Shown here: one piece after another, positions 1-8,678 of the stretch
Position numbering within the stretch: position 1 is the first letter of the stretch
How the letters are laid out: every line of letters begins with the position of its first letter
Assembly (NCBI GenBank): GCA_946480475.1
Contig: CAMLJM010000013.1
Span: forward strand, 1-64,000
Origin: an uncultured Alphaproteobacteria bacterium
GTDB lineage: Bacteria; Pseudomonadota; Alphaproteobacteria; Micavibrionales; Micavibrionaceae
DNA: 64,000 bases
Direction: 5' to 3'
Program-made: the position numbers and the translations under genes
The notes under the pieces: generated by a model
What the model saw: only the letters and a program-made list of their open reading frames with translations
What the model was told of the DNA's origin: nothing
Databases searched by the model: none

Positions 1-759
1 CCGGAATTCATGACTGTGACCTACGGTGCCGGCGGCTTGAACGGCGAAGGCACAAAACTGACGATTGAGTCAGCGGACAAGGTCAAGAACATGACAGGCA
101 TGCCAACGGGCGCGCACATGACCTGCCTTGCCACAACAAAAGAGACACTGCACGCGATGGCTGACGATTTGTGGGCGCGTGGCATCCGCCATATTGTGGC
201 GCTGCGCGGGGATAAACCGAAAGACCCTACCCTGCGCAATAAACCTGACGATCATTATTACGCTTATGCGCATGAGCTTGTAACTGCGCTCAAAACCCGC
301 CATGCTTTCCAGATCAGCGTGGGCGCCTATCCCGAGAAGCATCCTGAGGCCCCCGACCTTGCTACGGACATACGCTTCCTGAAAGCCAAATGCGATGCGG
401 GTGCTGACCGTGCCATTACCCAGTTTTTCTTTGAGAATGATAATTTCTTCCGCTTCCGCGATCAGGCTGTCGCTGCAGGCGTACATGTAGATATTATCCC
501 CGGTGTATTGCCGATTATGAACTATGAAGGCATGCTTCGTTTTGCCAATAGTTGTAAGGCGCAGGTGCCTGACTGGCTGAAGGCGCGGCTGGAACCGATT
601 AAAGACGACCCCGCTGCCTTTGCCGAGGCAACGTCCGAGATATTGAGCAAACAATGCGAAGACCTGGTGAAAGCCGGTATCACACACCTGCATTTCTATA
701 GCCTCAATCATGATGAACTGCCTTACAAAGCTTGCCAGAAGCTGGGGCTTGTGCCTTAA
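1..759 (+). CDS. metF: 5,10-methylenetetrahydrofolate reductase, 5'-truncated by the window edge
   Basis: Reduces 5,10-methylene-THF to 5-methyl-THF with FAD and NAD(P)H, supplying the methyl group for methionine synthesis. The reading frame is open from the first base (P-E-F-M-T-V-T-Y-G-A-G-G), matching the conserved PEFxSVTYGA block near the N-terminus of MetF, so the ATG at base 10 is internal and the real start lies upstream. Visible family blocks are RHIVALRGD, ISVGAYPEKHPEA (FAD/folate pocket), DAGADRAITQFFF and the C-terminal HFYSLNHDELPY. About 250 of roughly 290-300 residues are present. It is followed 60 bp later by metE on the same strand, so the two steps that make and use methyl-THF are probably co-transcribed. 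Confidence 0.95.
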   Translation, partial: PEFMTVTYGAGGLNGEGTKLTIESADKVKNMTGMPTGAHMTCLATTKETLHAMADDLWARGIRHIVALRGDKPKDPTLRNKPDDHYYAYAHELVTALKTRHAFQISVGAYPEKHPEAPDLATDIRFLKAKCDAGADRAITQFFFENDNFFRFRDQAVAAGVHVDIIPGVLPIMNYEGMLRFANSCKAQVPDWLKARLEPIKDDPAAFAEATSEILSKQCEDLVKAGITHLHFYSLNHDELPYKACQKLGLVP

Positions 760-819
760 TATTGCAGTGCATTAGCACGCGATTTCTCAACGGCTCAAGA
801 CAGGCAAGGAGCGTTTATT

Positions 820-3114
820 ATGGTACTTACCTCTTCTCTGGGGTTTCCCCGTGTCGGCGTACAGCGTGAACTGAAAAAATCAATCGAATCTTACTGGAAG
901 GGTAAATCTTCCGAAGCCGAGTTGCAGGAGACTGCGCGTGAATTGCGCCTGCGTCACTGGAAACTGCAACATGAAGCAGGGATTGACCATATCCCCTCTA
1001 ATGATTTCTCCTTGTATGACCATGTGCTGGATACATGCGCGCTCGTAGGGGCTGTGCCACCACGTTACAACTGGAAAGGCGGTAACATAGACAGTAAGAC
1101 ATATTTCGCCATGGCGCGCGGCAACGACAGCGTTACCGCGATGGATATGAGCAAATGGTTCGACACTAATTACCATTACATTGTACCGGAACTGCAAAAG
1201 GGCCAGACATTTGCCCTTTCCAGCTCCAAACCGTTTGATGAATATTCAGAAGCCAAGAAAGCGGGATTTGAAACACGCCCGGTTTTGGTGGGTCCGCTGA
1301 CATTCCTGATTATTTCCAAGAAAGCTGCCGACTTTACCGACTGCCGTTGCACATTGGCGCCGTCACTGGTGAAGGTTTATATTGAGGTCCTTAAGAAACT
1401 TGAATCTCTGGGCGCTAAGTGGATACAGATTGATGAGCCTGCCCTGGCGCTTGATCTCGAAGACCGGTATAAGGCCGCCTTCAAGGAAGCTTACACCGAG
1501 ATTCGTAAGGCCGTGCCCAATCTGAATATCATGATCACAACATATTTTGATGGTCTTCGCGATAACATGGAGCTGGCCGTCAATCTTCCTGTAAACGGCC
1601 TGCATATCGATTTGCGCCGTGCCCCTGATCAACTGGATGCTGTGCTTGCGAAGTTTCCCGCTGGCAAAGTCCTGTCTTTAGGTCTGGTTGATGGACGGAA
1701 TATATGGAAGAACGATCTGAGCGCTTCCCTGAACATTGCTGAGAAAGCCGTGAAGGCCTTGGGCAGCAGCCGCGTCATTGTGTCATCCAGCTGTTCATTG
1801 CTGCATACACCCAACGATCTGGATCAGGAGACCGCGCTTGATCCCCAAATCAAAAGTTGGCTCGCGTTCGCCAAACAGAAACTGTTCGAGATCGTGGCGC
1901 TGGCAAAGGCGCTGGATGAAGGCCGTGATTCCATTTCCGCAACCCTGAAGGTCAGCGACGCCATTGCTCAAGACCGCAAGACATCTACCCGCATTCACAA
2001 TCAGGATGTAAAGGCGGCGATCAAAGCCATTACACCGGCTATGGCTAACCGCCAGAGTCCGTTTGCCACACGCCGGCAGAAGCAGCGGGCTGCACTAAAC
2101 CTTCCCGCCTTCCCGACAACCTCCATTGGCTCCTTCCCGCAGACAGAGGAAATTCGCAAAGCCCGCGCTGATTTCAAGAAAGGCCTGATTGATGAGGCTG
2201 CTTACGAAACAGCCATGAAGAAGGAGATCGAAGGCGTTGTACGCTTTCAGGAAAAAATCGCCATGGACGTTCTGGTCCATGGCGAAGCCGAGCGTAACGA
2301 CATGGTGGAATATTTCGGTGAGCAGCTGGAAGGTTTCACATTCACCAAAAATGGCTGGGTACAATCCTACGGTTCACGCTGCGTGAAACCGCCGATCATT
2401 TTTGGCGATGTATCGCGCCCCGAGCCTATGACTGTGCGCTGGAGCCAATATGCGCAGTCACTGACAAAGCTGCCGATGAAGGGAATGTTGACAGGCCCGA
2501 TCACGATTCTGCAGTGGTCATTCGTGCGTGACGACCAGCCACGTTCAGAAACAGCCCGCCAGATCGCGCTCGCTATTCGTGACGAAGTGTCCGACCTTGA
2601 GAAGGCTGGTATCAACATCATCCAGATCGATGAACCAGCAATTCGTGAGGGCCTGCCGCTTCGTCGTGCCGACTGGAAAGCCTATCTGGCATGGGCTGTT
2701 GAAGCCTTTAAGCTGTCATCATGCAGCGTTAAAGACGAAACGCAGATTCACACCCATATGTGCTATTCAGAATTTAATGACATTATTGATTCAGTAGGAG
2801 CCATGGATGCCGATGTGATTTCCATCGAAACATCACGTTCACATATGGAACTTCTGGAAGCGTTCGTTTCCTACAAGTATCCGAACGAGATCGGACCCGG
2901 CGTGTGGGATATCCATTCACCACGTGTGCCATCAGCAGAAGAGATGACAGGTTTGCTGGAAAAGGCTGAAAAAGTTATCCCGGCTGACCAGTTGTGGGTA
3001 AACCCTGATTGCGGTTTAAAAACACGCGGCTGGCCCGAAGTCGAAGCATCTTTGGTTAATTTGGTGAAAGCCGCCAAAACCATGCGTGAAAAGCTTAAAA
3101 AGGCTGCCGCTTAA
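820..3114 (+). CDS. metE: Cobalamin-independent methionine synthase
   Basis: Transfers the methyl group of 5-methyltetrahydropteroyl-(tri)glutamate to homocysteine, with zinc and without B12. At 764 residues it has the normal MetE length with both barrel halves: an N-terminal half beginning LGFPRVGVQRELKKS, and a catalytic C-terminal half from about residue 430 (TTSIGSFPQTEEIR). Zinc ligands are visible as His646 and Cys648 in HTHMCYSEF, a Glu near 670 in SIETSRS, and Cys731 in NPDCGLKTRGW. The ATG at 820 has an AAGGAG Shine-Dalgarno at 806-811, spacing 8. It follows metF directly. The transcript probably ends at the hairpin at 3135-3173, which lies inside the end of the convergent next gene. 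Confidence 0.97.
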   Translation: MVLTSSLGFPRVGVQRELKKSIESYWKGKSSEAELQETARELRLRHWKLQHEAGIDHIPSNDFSLYDHVLDTCALVGAVPPRYNWKGGNIDSKTYFAMARGNDSVTAMDMSKWFDTNYHYIVPELQKGQTFALSSSKPFDEYSEAKKAGFETRPVLVGPLTFLIISKKAADFTDCRCTLAPSLVKVYIEVLKKLESLGAKWIQIDEPALALDLEDRYKAAFKEAYTEIRKAVPNLNIMITTYFDGLRDNMELAVNLPVNGLHIDLRRAPDQLDAVLAKFPAGKVLSLGLVDGRNIWKNDLSASLNIAEKAVKALGSSRVIVSSSCSLLHTPNDLDQETALDPQIKSWLAFAKQKLFEIVALAKALDEGRDSISATLKVSDAIAQDRKTSTRIHNQDVKAAIKAITPAMANRQSPFATRRQKQRAALNLPAFPTTSIGSFPQTEEIRKARADFKKGLIDEAAYETAMKKEIEGVVRFQEKIAMDVLVHGEAERNDMVEYFGEQLEGFTFTKNGWVQSYGSRCVKPPIIFGDVSRPEPMTVRWSQYAQSLTKLPMKGMLTGPITILQWSFVRDDQPRSETARQIALAIRDEVSDLEKAGINIIQIDEPAIREGLPLRRADWKAYLAWAVEAFKLSSCSVKDETQIHTHMCYSEFNDIIDSVGAMDADVISIETSRSHMELLEAFVSYKYPNEIGPGVWDIHSPRVPSAEEMTGLLEKAEKVIPADQLWVNPDCGLKTRGWPEVEASLVNLVKAAKTMREKLKKAAA

Positions 3115-3119
3115 TATAC

Positions 3120-3824
3120 TTAGACGGGTGCCGGAGAACCTTTACGGGAAGCCGTAAGGGTTCTTTTTCTTTCTGCTGCTTCAAAGCGACGGAGACGTGT
3201 AAAAATGCTTTCAAGCTGAGTCTCAAGATCCCGTGAGGGCGCCGTATAGGTCAATGTATCGACCAGAACGGGGAAAGAAGGCAACCCATCGTTACCCATA
3301 CGGTACATGACGCCATTGGGATTACGATCAGGAAACAAGCATTCGTTTTTGCTGGAAGAACTTTTGAAAGATTCCTGGGCGCAGGCCGCAAGAATAAGCA
3401 TAGCCTGCAGAAATTCAGGATCTTTGGCCAATCCCAGATGTGCGCCCCCGTGTATTTTATCACCAAAGGGGAATGTCGCAATGGCCCGGGCTTGACCAAG
3501 AAGGTCTACATCCAAATCATCATTCAGATCTTGCGTTGTGATCAACTTCTCCATCACGGTAAGATGCTTGCCCCCGTGAATTTCACCATGTGCCAGCACA
3601 CGCGGCAGAAAGGGGTTGTCCTGATTTTCAATCAGATATTTATTCAGGAGCGCCGTCATTTCAGGGCGCATGGAAAAACGCAGGACAACATTGCTTTCAG
3701 GTTTATGATAAACAGTACAAACACTGCTGGGGTCAGGTATGCGGACATAACCTTCATCCAGTAATCTTTGACGGCGTTCGGGCTGTGCTAAACTCTGAAA
3801 GGCTTTTAGTAAATCGGGGTACAT
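3120..3824 (-). CDS. Uncharacterised protein, possibly kinase-fold
   Basis: I do not recognise a named family. The 234-residue protein has no signal peptide or membrane segment. The segment VVLRFSMRPEMTALL, then DNPFLPRVLAHGEI, then LTVMEKL resembles the beta-strand/alpha-C/hinge order of protein-kinase-like or aminoglycoside-phosphotransferase N-lobes. The following DKIHGGAHLGL might stand where a catalytic loop would be, but no clear HxD or DFG motif is visible, so this is only a hint. The basic C-terminus (about RKRTLTASRKGSPAPV) is read from the sequence that also forms the metE terminator. It stands alone, convergent with metE. Confidence 0.7.
   Translation of the reverse strand: MYPDLLKAFQSLAQPERRQRLLDEGYVRIPDPSSVCTVYHKPESNVVLRFSMRPEMTALLNKYLIENQDNPFLPRVLAHGEIHGGKHLTVMEKLITTQDLNDDLDVDLLGQARAIATFPFGDKIHGGAHLGLAKDPEFLQAMLILAACAQESFKSSSSKNECLFPDRNPNGVMYRMGNDGLPSFPVLVDTLTYTAPSRDLETQLESIFTRLRRFEAAERKRTLTASRKGSPAPV
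3135..3173 (+). terminator. Rho-independent terminator of metE, inside a convergent coding region
   Basis: A 13-bp stem (3135-3147 with 3152-3164, one G-U pair) closes a GAAG loop and is followed by TTTTTCTTTCT on the + strand. It starts 20 bases after the metE stop. The same bases encode the last residues of the unknown protein on the opposite strand (3120-3824). Confidence 0.7.
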
Positions 3825-3916
3825 TCCCAGTCACTCGCTTGTCTTACACTTCAAGAATCATACTTGAGAATGCTTAAAAAGCTCCTGTTGTCCGAAAATG
3901 TCAATAAAGCATAATT

Positions 3917-5263
3917 TTATTCATTAAAATCAGGTACATAGCGCTGTTCTTCTGGCGGCAAGCTAGACTCTTTACGCCGCAGCACTGCGGCGAAGAATCC
4001 ATCCGTATCGTGACGATGGGGGGTCAGACGCATATAAGGGGTGCTCGGTACCTTGCCATCTTCCCAAACCTGAGCCAGCGGCAGCAATTCGAATTCCGGA
4101 TGATTCGCTAAAAACTTTTCGACCTGGTTCTCGTTCTCATCAGGCAACAGCGAACAGGTAGCATATACAAGTTTGCCGCCTACCTTTACCGCTTTGGTCA
4201 CGCGTTCCAGAATATCTGCCTGCGTATCCAGCAATTCATCAAGACCAGGACCATAATTCCGCCAGCGCATGTCCGGATTACGACGCCACGTTCCCGTACC
4301 GCTGCAAGGAACATCAACCAGGACGAGATCAAAACTTTCTTTCTGGCGGCGCAGCCATTTGCGATTTTTTTCATCGCTCAGTGCGCGCACTTCGATAATG
4401 TCTGCAACACCGGCGCGGCGAAAACGAGGTCGCGCTTTCTCTAAACGGCCTTCAGCAATATCCATCGCGACGATACGGCCTTTATTCTTCATAGCAGCAG
4501 CGAGCGCCAGCGTCTTACCGCCCGCGCCTGCACAATAATCCAGCACCTGCATACCGGGCTGTACGCCTGTAACATAGGCAATCAATTGAGAACCTTCGTC
4601 CTGAATCTCGATCATGCCTTCGCGAAAGACCTTGCTTTCCGATAGGTAAGCCTTGCCGCGGCAACGCAAACCCCAAGGCGATATGCGGGTCGGATCCGTT
4701 TCAATCCCGTCAGCAGCCAGGGCCTTCCTGGCATTCTCACGGTCAATCAGGCGGGTGTTGACGCGCAGGTCGAGCGGTGCCGTTCCCAGCATGGCGGCCA
4801 TTTCAGATTTAAAATCCTTGCCGAAGAAAGCGCGCAGACGGGATTCCCATTGCGGCGGACACTCGACACGTTCGGCTTCCGGCACCGTTTCTGAATCCAG
4901 TTTCTTCCCGGAAAGTTTTTCAATCAGATCGCGCTCTTCATCACGCAAGGGTTTGGGAGCGTATTTGCTGCCATCGCACATTTTATCGATAGCGTTCATA
5001 CCCTCGCCTTCGGCTAAAACCAGCCAGGCGATCATACGGTTGCGGGCCGTATCGGCGGCACCTACATGTGATAGCCACCAGCCCAGGCGTGCGCGGGCAC
5101 GTTCCATGGCGTAAACACGCTCGACAATCGCAGCACGATCCTTGGAGCCGATATATTTACGGTGGCGCATATAATCGCCGATGGTCGAATCCATCGGAAT
5201 CCGGCTGGCACCAGTCTTTTCCAGAAGTTCAATCGCTGTTTGTACACGGGCTGACGGAAGCAT
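3917..5263 (-). CDS. RsmB/NOP-family rRNA (cytosine-C5) methyltransferase
   Basis: SAM-dependent m5C methyltransferase of the RsmB/Sun/NOP2 family, acting on ribosomal RNA. The first ~150 residues are a helical NusB-like or PUA-like N-terminal part. The Rossmann catalytic domain follows: motif I DYCAGAGGKTLALA at about residue 242, motif II IVAMDIAEGRLEKA, motif IV DVPCSGTGTWRRNPD with a Cys near 319, and motif VI YATCSLLPDENE with the second Cys near 369. These two cysteines are the catalytic and release cysteines of the family. Length (448) fits RsmB (about 430-450), but the exact target base cannot be fixed from sequence. It stands divergent from the Old Yellow Enzyme gene at 5345. Confidence 0.9.
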   Translation of the reverse strand: MLPSARVQTAIELLEKTGASRIPMDSTIGDYMRHRKYIGSKDRAAIVERVYAMERARARLGWWLSHVGAADTARNRMIAWLVLAEGEGMNAIDKMCDGSKYAPKPLRDEERDLIEKLSGKKLDSETVPEAERVECPPQWESRLRAFFGKDFKSEMAAMLGTAPLDLRVNTRLIDRENARKALAADGIETDPTRISPWGLRCRGKAYLSESKVFREGMIEIQDEGSQLIAYVTGVQPGMQVLDYCAGAGGKTLALAAAMKNKGRIVAMDIAEGRLEKARPRFRRAGVADIIEVRALSDEKNRKWLRRQKESFDLVLVDVPCSGTGTWRRNPDMRWRNYGPGLDELLDTQADILERVTKAVKVGGKLVYATCSLLPDENENQVEKFLANHPEFELLPLAQVWEDGKVPSTPYMRLTPHRHDTDGFFAAVLRRKESSLPPEEQRYVPDFNE

Positions 5264-5310
5264 GTTTACACCTTGGGGTGCTTATAGCAGGGTTGCCGCC
5301 CCTATGCCAC

Positions 5311-5330
5311 TGTCCTAGATAAGTAGGACA
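5311..5330. promoter_or_regulatory. Perfect inverted repeat next to the start of the OYE gene
   Basis: TGTCCTA, 6 bases, TAGGACA: a perfect 7-bp inverted repeat directly before the AAGGAG Shine-Dalgarno (5331-5336) of the flavin reductase gene. It sits in the 81-bp divergent gap shared with the rRNA methyltransferase gene. Genes of this flavoenzyme family are often controlled by electrophile-sensing repressors (NemR in E. coli), so a repressor operator is a reasonable inference. An mRNA hairpin hiding the ribosome site is the alternative. Confidence 0.5.
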
Positions 5331-5344
5331 AAGGAGACAAATTT

Positions 5345-6409
5345 ATGCCTACCCTGTTCGATCCTGTAAAAGCAGGCACCCTTTCCCTTAAGAACCGTAT
5401 CTGGATGGCGCCGCTGACACGTTCGCGCGCCGGGGCATCCCGTGTTCCCAACGCCCTGATGGCTGAATATTACAGCCAACGCGCCAGTGCGGGCCTGATT
5501 ATCAGTGAAGCCACCGCCATTTCACCCATGGGCTATGGCTGGAAAGACGCACCGGGTATGTACACCGATGAACAAGAAGAAGCGTGGAAGGCTGTTACTC
5601 ATGCTGTTCATGCCAACGGTGGCAAGATTGTCCTGCAGCTCTGGCATATGGGGAGACTTTCGCATCCTGATTTTCTCGAGGGCAAATTGCCTGTTTCATC
5701 ATCTGCAATCGCTGCTGATGGCGAACACCGTTCGGTTGACGGCAAGAAACCGTACGTTACCCCCCGCCCATTGACCAGGGATGAGATCAAACTCACTATT
5801 CAGGATTATGCTGAATCTGCCAAACGCGCCATACGGGCAGGTTTTGACGGTGTGGAAATTCATGGGGCAAACGGTTACCTGATCGACCAGTTCCTGCGCG
5901 ATGGATCGAATGTGCGTACAGATGAATATGGTGGTTCGATTGCCAATCGCGTGCGATTCCTGCTCGAGGTTACAGAAGCGGTTACTGCTGCTGTGGGGTC
6001 AGATAAAACGGGGTTGCGCCTGTCACCGATGAACGGATACCAGAGCATGCATGACAGCGATCTTGAAGGCCTGTTTACGTATGCCGCCAAAGAACTGAAC
6101 CGTTTCAATCTTGCCTTCCTGCATGTGCGTGAAACATCGAACAAGCCGCTGGTTGTCACGCCGGCCATGCGTAAAGTTTATGAAGGTTTGTTGGCTGGTA
6201 ATGATGCGTACGATTTTGCGAAAGCGCAGAAAGCATTGGATGATGGCATTCTGGATGCCGTAGCATTTGGGGCGCCTTTTATTGCGAATCCCGATCTGGT
6301 GGAACGTCTTGCCGCTCATGCCCCTTTAAATCCGCCCACTATAGAAACGTTCTATAAAGGTGGCGCACAAGGCTATACAGATTATCCGTTTATGGAGAAG
6401 GTGGCTTAG
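5345..6409 (+). CDS. Old Yellow Enzyme family alkene reductase (NemA-like)
   Basis: FMN- and NAD(P)H-dependent ene-reductase that reduces activated C=C bonds, N-ethylmaleimide, nitroesters or quinone-like electrophiles. The 354-residue TIM barrel begins LFDPVKAGTLSLKNRIWMAPLTRSR. The substrate-binding His/Asn pair is in VEIHGANGYLIDQF, the RxDEYGGSIxNR block follows, FMN phosphate is bound by AFGAPFIANPDL, and the end is GYTDYPF, as in NemA/OPR-type enzymes. The ATG has AAGGAG 8 bases upstream. The last 20 bases overlap the end of the convergent methyltransferase gene. Its physiological substrate is unknown. Confidence 0.93.
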   Translation: MPTLFDPVKAGTLSLKNRIWMAPLTRSRAGASRVPNALMAEYYSQRASAGLIISEATAISPMGYGWKDAPGMYTDEQEEAWKAVTHAVHANGGKIVLQLWHMGRLSHPDFLEGKLPVSSSAIAADGEHRSVDGKKPYVTPRPLTRDEIKLTIQDYAESAKRAIRAGFDGVEIHGANGYLIDQFLRDGSNVRTDEYGGSIANRVRFLLEVTEAVTAAVGSDKTGLRLSPMNGYQSMHDSDLEGLFTYAAKELNRFNLAFLHVRETSNKPLVVTPAMRKVYEGLLAGNDAYDFAKAQKALDDGILDAVAFGAPFIANPDLVERLAAHAPLNPPTIETFYKGGAQGYTDYPFMEKVA

Positions 6410-8627
6410 TCACAAGTTTCGGTACAGTACCCTGCCCTAATGCATGCTGGAGACGATAGACAGCCAGCATCAGATGAGCATCACGCAGGTCATCGACCCG
6501 TTTAATCAAAGTATTGAGCGACACAAAGTGGTAATCGCGGAAGTCGTTGTATGATTTGGCGTTTACCAGCAGTGGATAAGCACGATCAGGCATTATGCCC
6601 ATACTGGGGAAATATCCTTCTCCCAACGGCTTGATGGCTGCCGCGTCGATATGCAGGCGATCTGCCACATCGGCATAGACATCATCCATAGTCTTTAGAT
6701 GGCTGTTCAGGCGCTCCACATGCAGCGTTTCTTTACGAGCCTGTTCGCCTGCTGCCTGTAAGGCAGGAAAATCCTGTGATTTAAGGCCCACCATGATATG
6801 GCCAGCAGCTGTGCGCATGACAGGAACGATAACAGCCATGTTGTTCGACATATCCTGGCCTGCCTGACGGGCCGGAATAATAAATTCCAGTTCGCGCTGG
6901 GCTACAACATGACCACCGTGCCGAGCCGCCGTTTCTTCCGTAAAGACAGAACGTACCCCATACACGTCATTTGCCGGCTGTCCCGACGCAGAGAATAATT
7001 CACTGCTGCGGCTGATAGGCGGTTTTGTTTCGGCCCGATCATTCGCCACTTCAATATTGTATGAGGCCCCCATCCAGGCAGGCAAAGCAACGCCCTGCTT
7101 GTGCGCCAGCCTGTAAGCGCATAACTCCAGCCGCCCCTCCGGGAACATTCCCACCTGAATACCGCGCAGCATATCCTGTAAAGCAAAGGGGCGCAGCACG
7201 CCATTTTCATGGAAACCTGAATAACCGGGGGCCAAAGCTTTTGCTTCCACAGGTCTGTTCAGCCGGATAAAAGCCGATCCTACACGCTCATTGACGTTTG
7301 CCAGCGCCGGATAGTAATCGGGACCTGTTTCAATCTCGCCGATATCTGCTGGGTCAATGCCTGCACGCTGGGTCAACGCCTTGATACAGGCCTGTTTGAT
7401 ATCTGCCGTCTGATTGGCGACAGCGAAAGGCTCCACCATATAACCCGACCATGTCTTGCCGTCTATGCGTGGTGACATTTGGCGCGGAACAACATTGACC
7501 AAAGGACGTGGATAATCGCTGCGTGCGTATATATCAATCTGCCCGTCTGGATGAACATAGTAGGGCAATAGGTCGAACACCTGACCAGGCCTGTTCACCA
7601 GATCTTTTATCGCGCCTGTCTTACGATGCTGAAAACTTTCAGTCTTCAAATATTGCAATTCATGTCCTGATACTTTGTGCTCGCGCACGACAACACCATG
7701 ACCAGCAGGAACTTTCTGCATGACACAAACAAAGTTGGTGGGTGGCAGGCAAATAGCTTCGCGGTTTTCATTGAAGAGCCGCAATTTTCCCTTCATGCGG
7801 TTCTCGACAATCCACGGGTTAGCATAAGGCGAGGTATAAAGAACACGCGCATCCAACCCTTCGGGAATGCTGCGATACTCTTTCGGTGTGAAATAACCGT
7901 ACTTTTCCTTCGCTTCGATGAAGAAACGATCGCGGTAATCTTTGCGCAGGATAAATTCATTGGCCCAATCGTGCTGCATATAGAAACGCTGCCAGCCTGC
8001 GGGTGCTTCGCCTGGACGATGTTCCAGAAAGAAGCCCCGTTGTTCAGCCGGTTTTTCTGCACAAGCCCAATTCGCATAAAGGCGCAGCATATCTTGTACG
8101 GATAAATCCTGAGGGTCAGCGCCCCGGGATATTTCATCAGGCAGATCCAGGTAAATCATCGCTTCCGGATTTTCGGGCCTTACAAAATCACGGATCAGGA
8201 TAATGCCGCCGTCGCGCACATTATTCATTTGCGCCTGCAGTGAATCGACGACAGCCTGCTGGCTGTAACCGCTGAATGAGTAAACCTCATGCAGGATGCT
8301 GGAATTAAAAATGGCATCGAATTTCTCACCGCCTGTATCAAAATCGCGGGCATCACCCTGAACGAATGTCAGGTTCGGCAACGGATATTCACGGCGGGCG
8401 CGCTCGATATAGTCATGGTCGTAATCAAGGGCCACGACCTGCAGATGCGGGTTAATCAGGGCAAACTGGTAAGAGCCGGAGCCCGTACCACAACCGACAT
8501 CGAGAATGCGGGCGCCATCCGCCAGCTGGAAATGGGCGCTGGTGAAAGCCAGTTTCTGGGCCATGGTTTTATCCATGCCCTTCAAAAGATTGGCTTTTTC
8601 ATCTTTAGTTGCGTCGAAAGACCCCAT
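6390..8627 (-). CDS. SAM-dependent methyltransferase fused to a long C-terminal region with two Nudix-like modules
   Basis: A 745-residue cytoplasmic protein. Residues about 1-200 form a class I methyltransferase: ILDVGCGTGSGSYQFA (motif I), VVALDYDHDYIERA, FVQGDARDFD, FDAIFNSSILHEVYSF and DGGIILIRDF. The rest is unusual. Two stretches near 400-460 and 620-720 share the pattern 'R-AGID-ADI..I..GPDYYPA..NVNER' / 'DAAAIKPLGEGYFPSMGIMPDR'. Each follows a hydrophobic strand that could be a Nudix-type core, and no canonical Nudix box (GX5EX7REUXEEXGU) is seen. I therefore call it a methyltransferase with a repeated C-terminal domain of unknown function. The start at 8627 follows a GGAGGC ribosome site. 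It overlaps the OYE gene end by 20 bases. Confidence 0.8.
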   Translation of the reverse strand: MGSFDATKDEKANLLKGMDKTMAQKLAFTSAHFQLADGARILDVGCGTGSGSYQFALINPHLQVVALDYDHDYIERARREYPLPNLTFVQGDARDFDTGGEKFDAIFNSSILHEVYSFSGYSQQAVVDSLQAQMNNVRDGGIILIRDFVRPENPEAMIYLDLPDEISRGADPQDLSVQDMLRLYANWACAEKPAEQRGFFLEHRPGEAPAGWQRFYMQHDWANEFILRKDYRDRFFIEAKEKYGYFTPKEYRSIPEGLDARVLYTSPYANPWIVENRMKGKLRLFNENREAICLPPTNFVCVMQKVPAGHGVVVREHKVSGHELQYLKTESFQHRKTGAIKDLVNRPGQVFDLLPYYVHPDGQIDIYARSDYPRPLVNVVPRQMSPRIDGKTWSGYMVEPFAVANQTADIKQACIKALTQRAGIDPADIGEIETGPDYYPALANVNERVGSAFIRLNRPVEAKALAPGYSGFHENGVLRPFALQDMLRGIQVGMFPEGRLELCAYRLAHKQGVALPAWMGASYNIEVANDRAETKPPISRSSELFSASGQPANDVYGVRSVFTEETAARHGGHVVAQRELEFIIPARQAGQDMSNNMAVIVPVMRTAAGHIMVGLKSQDFPALQAAGEQARKETLHVERLNSHLKTMDDVYADVADRLHIDAAAIKPLGEGYFPSMGIMPDRAYPLLVNAKSYNDFRDYHFVSLNTLIKRVDDLRDAHLMLAVYRLQHALGQGTVPKLVTKPPSP

Positions 8628-8678
8628 TTCGCCTCCGGACGCTACATTATGTCAATTTATGACTATTGCGCAAGCTTT

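Noticed and set aside
70..711. A 213-codon minus-strand frame inside metF
   Set aside because: It lies wholly opposite a conserved metF sequence, reads with random composition and no family match; it is a shadow of metF.
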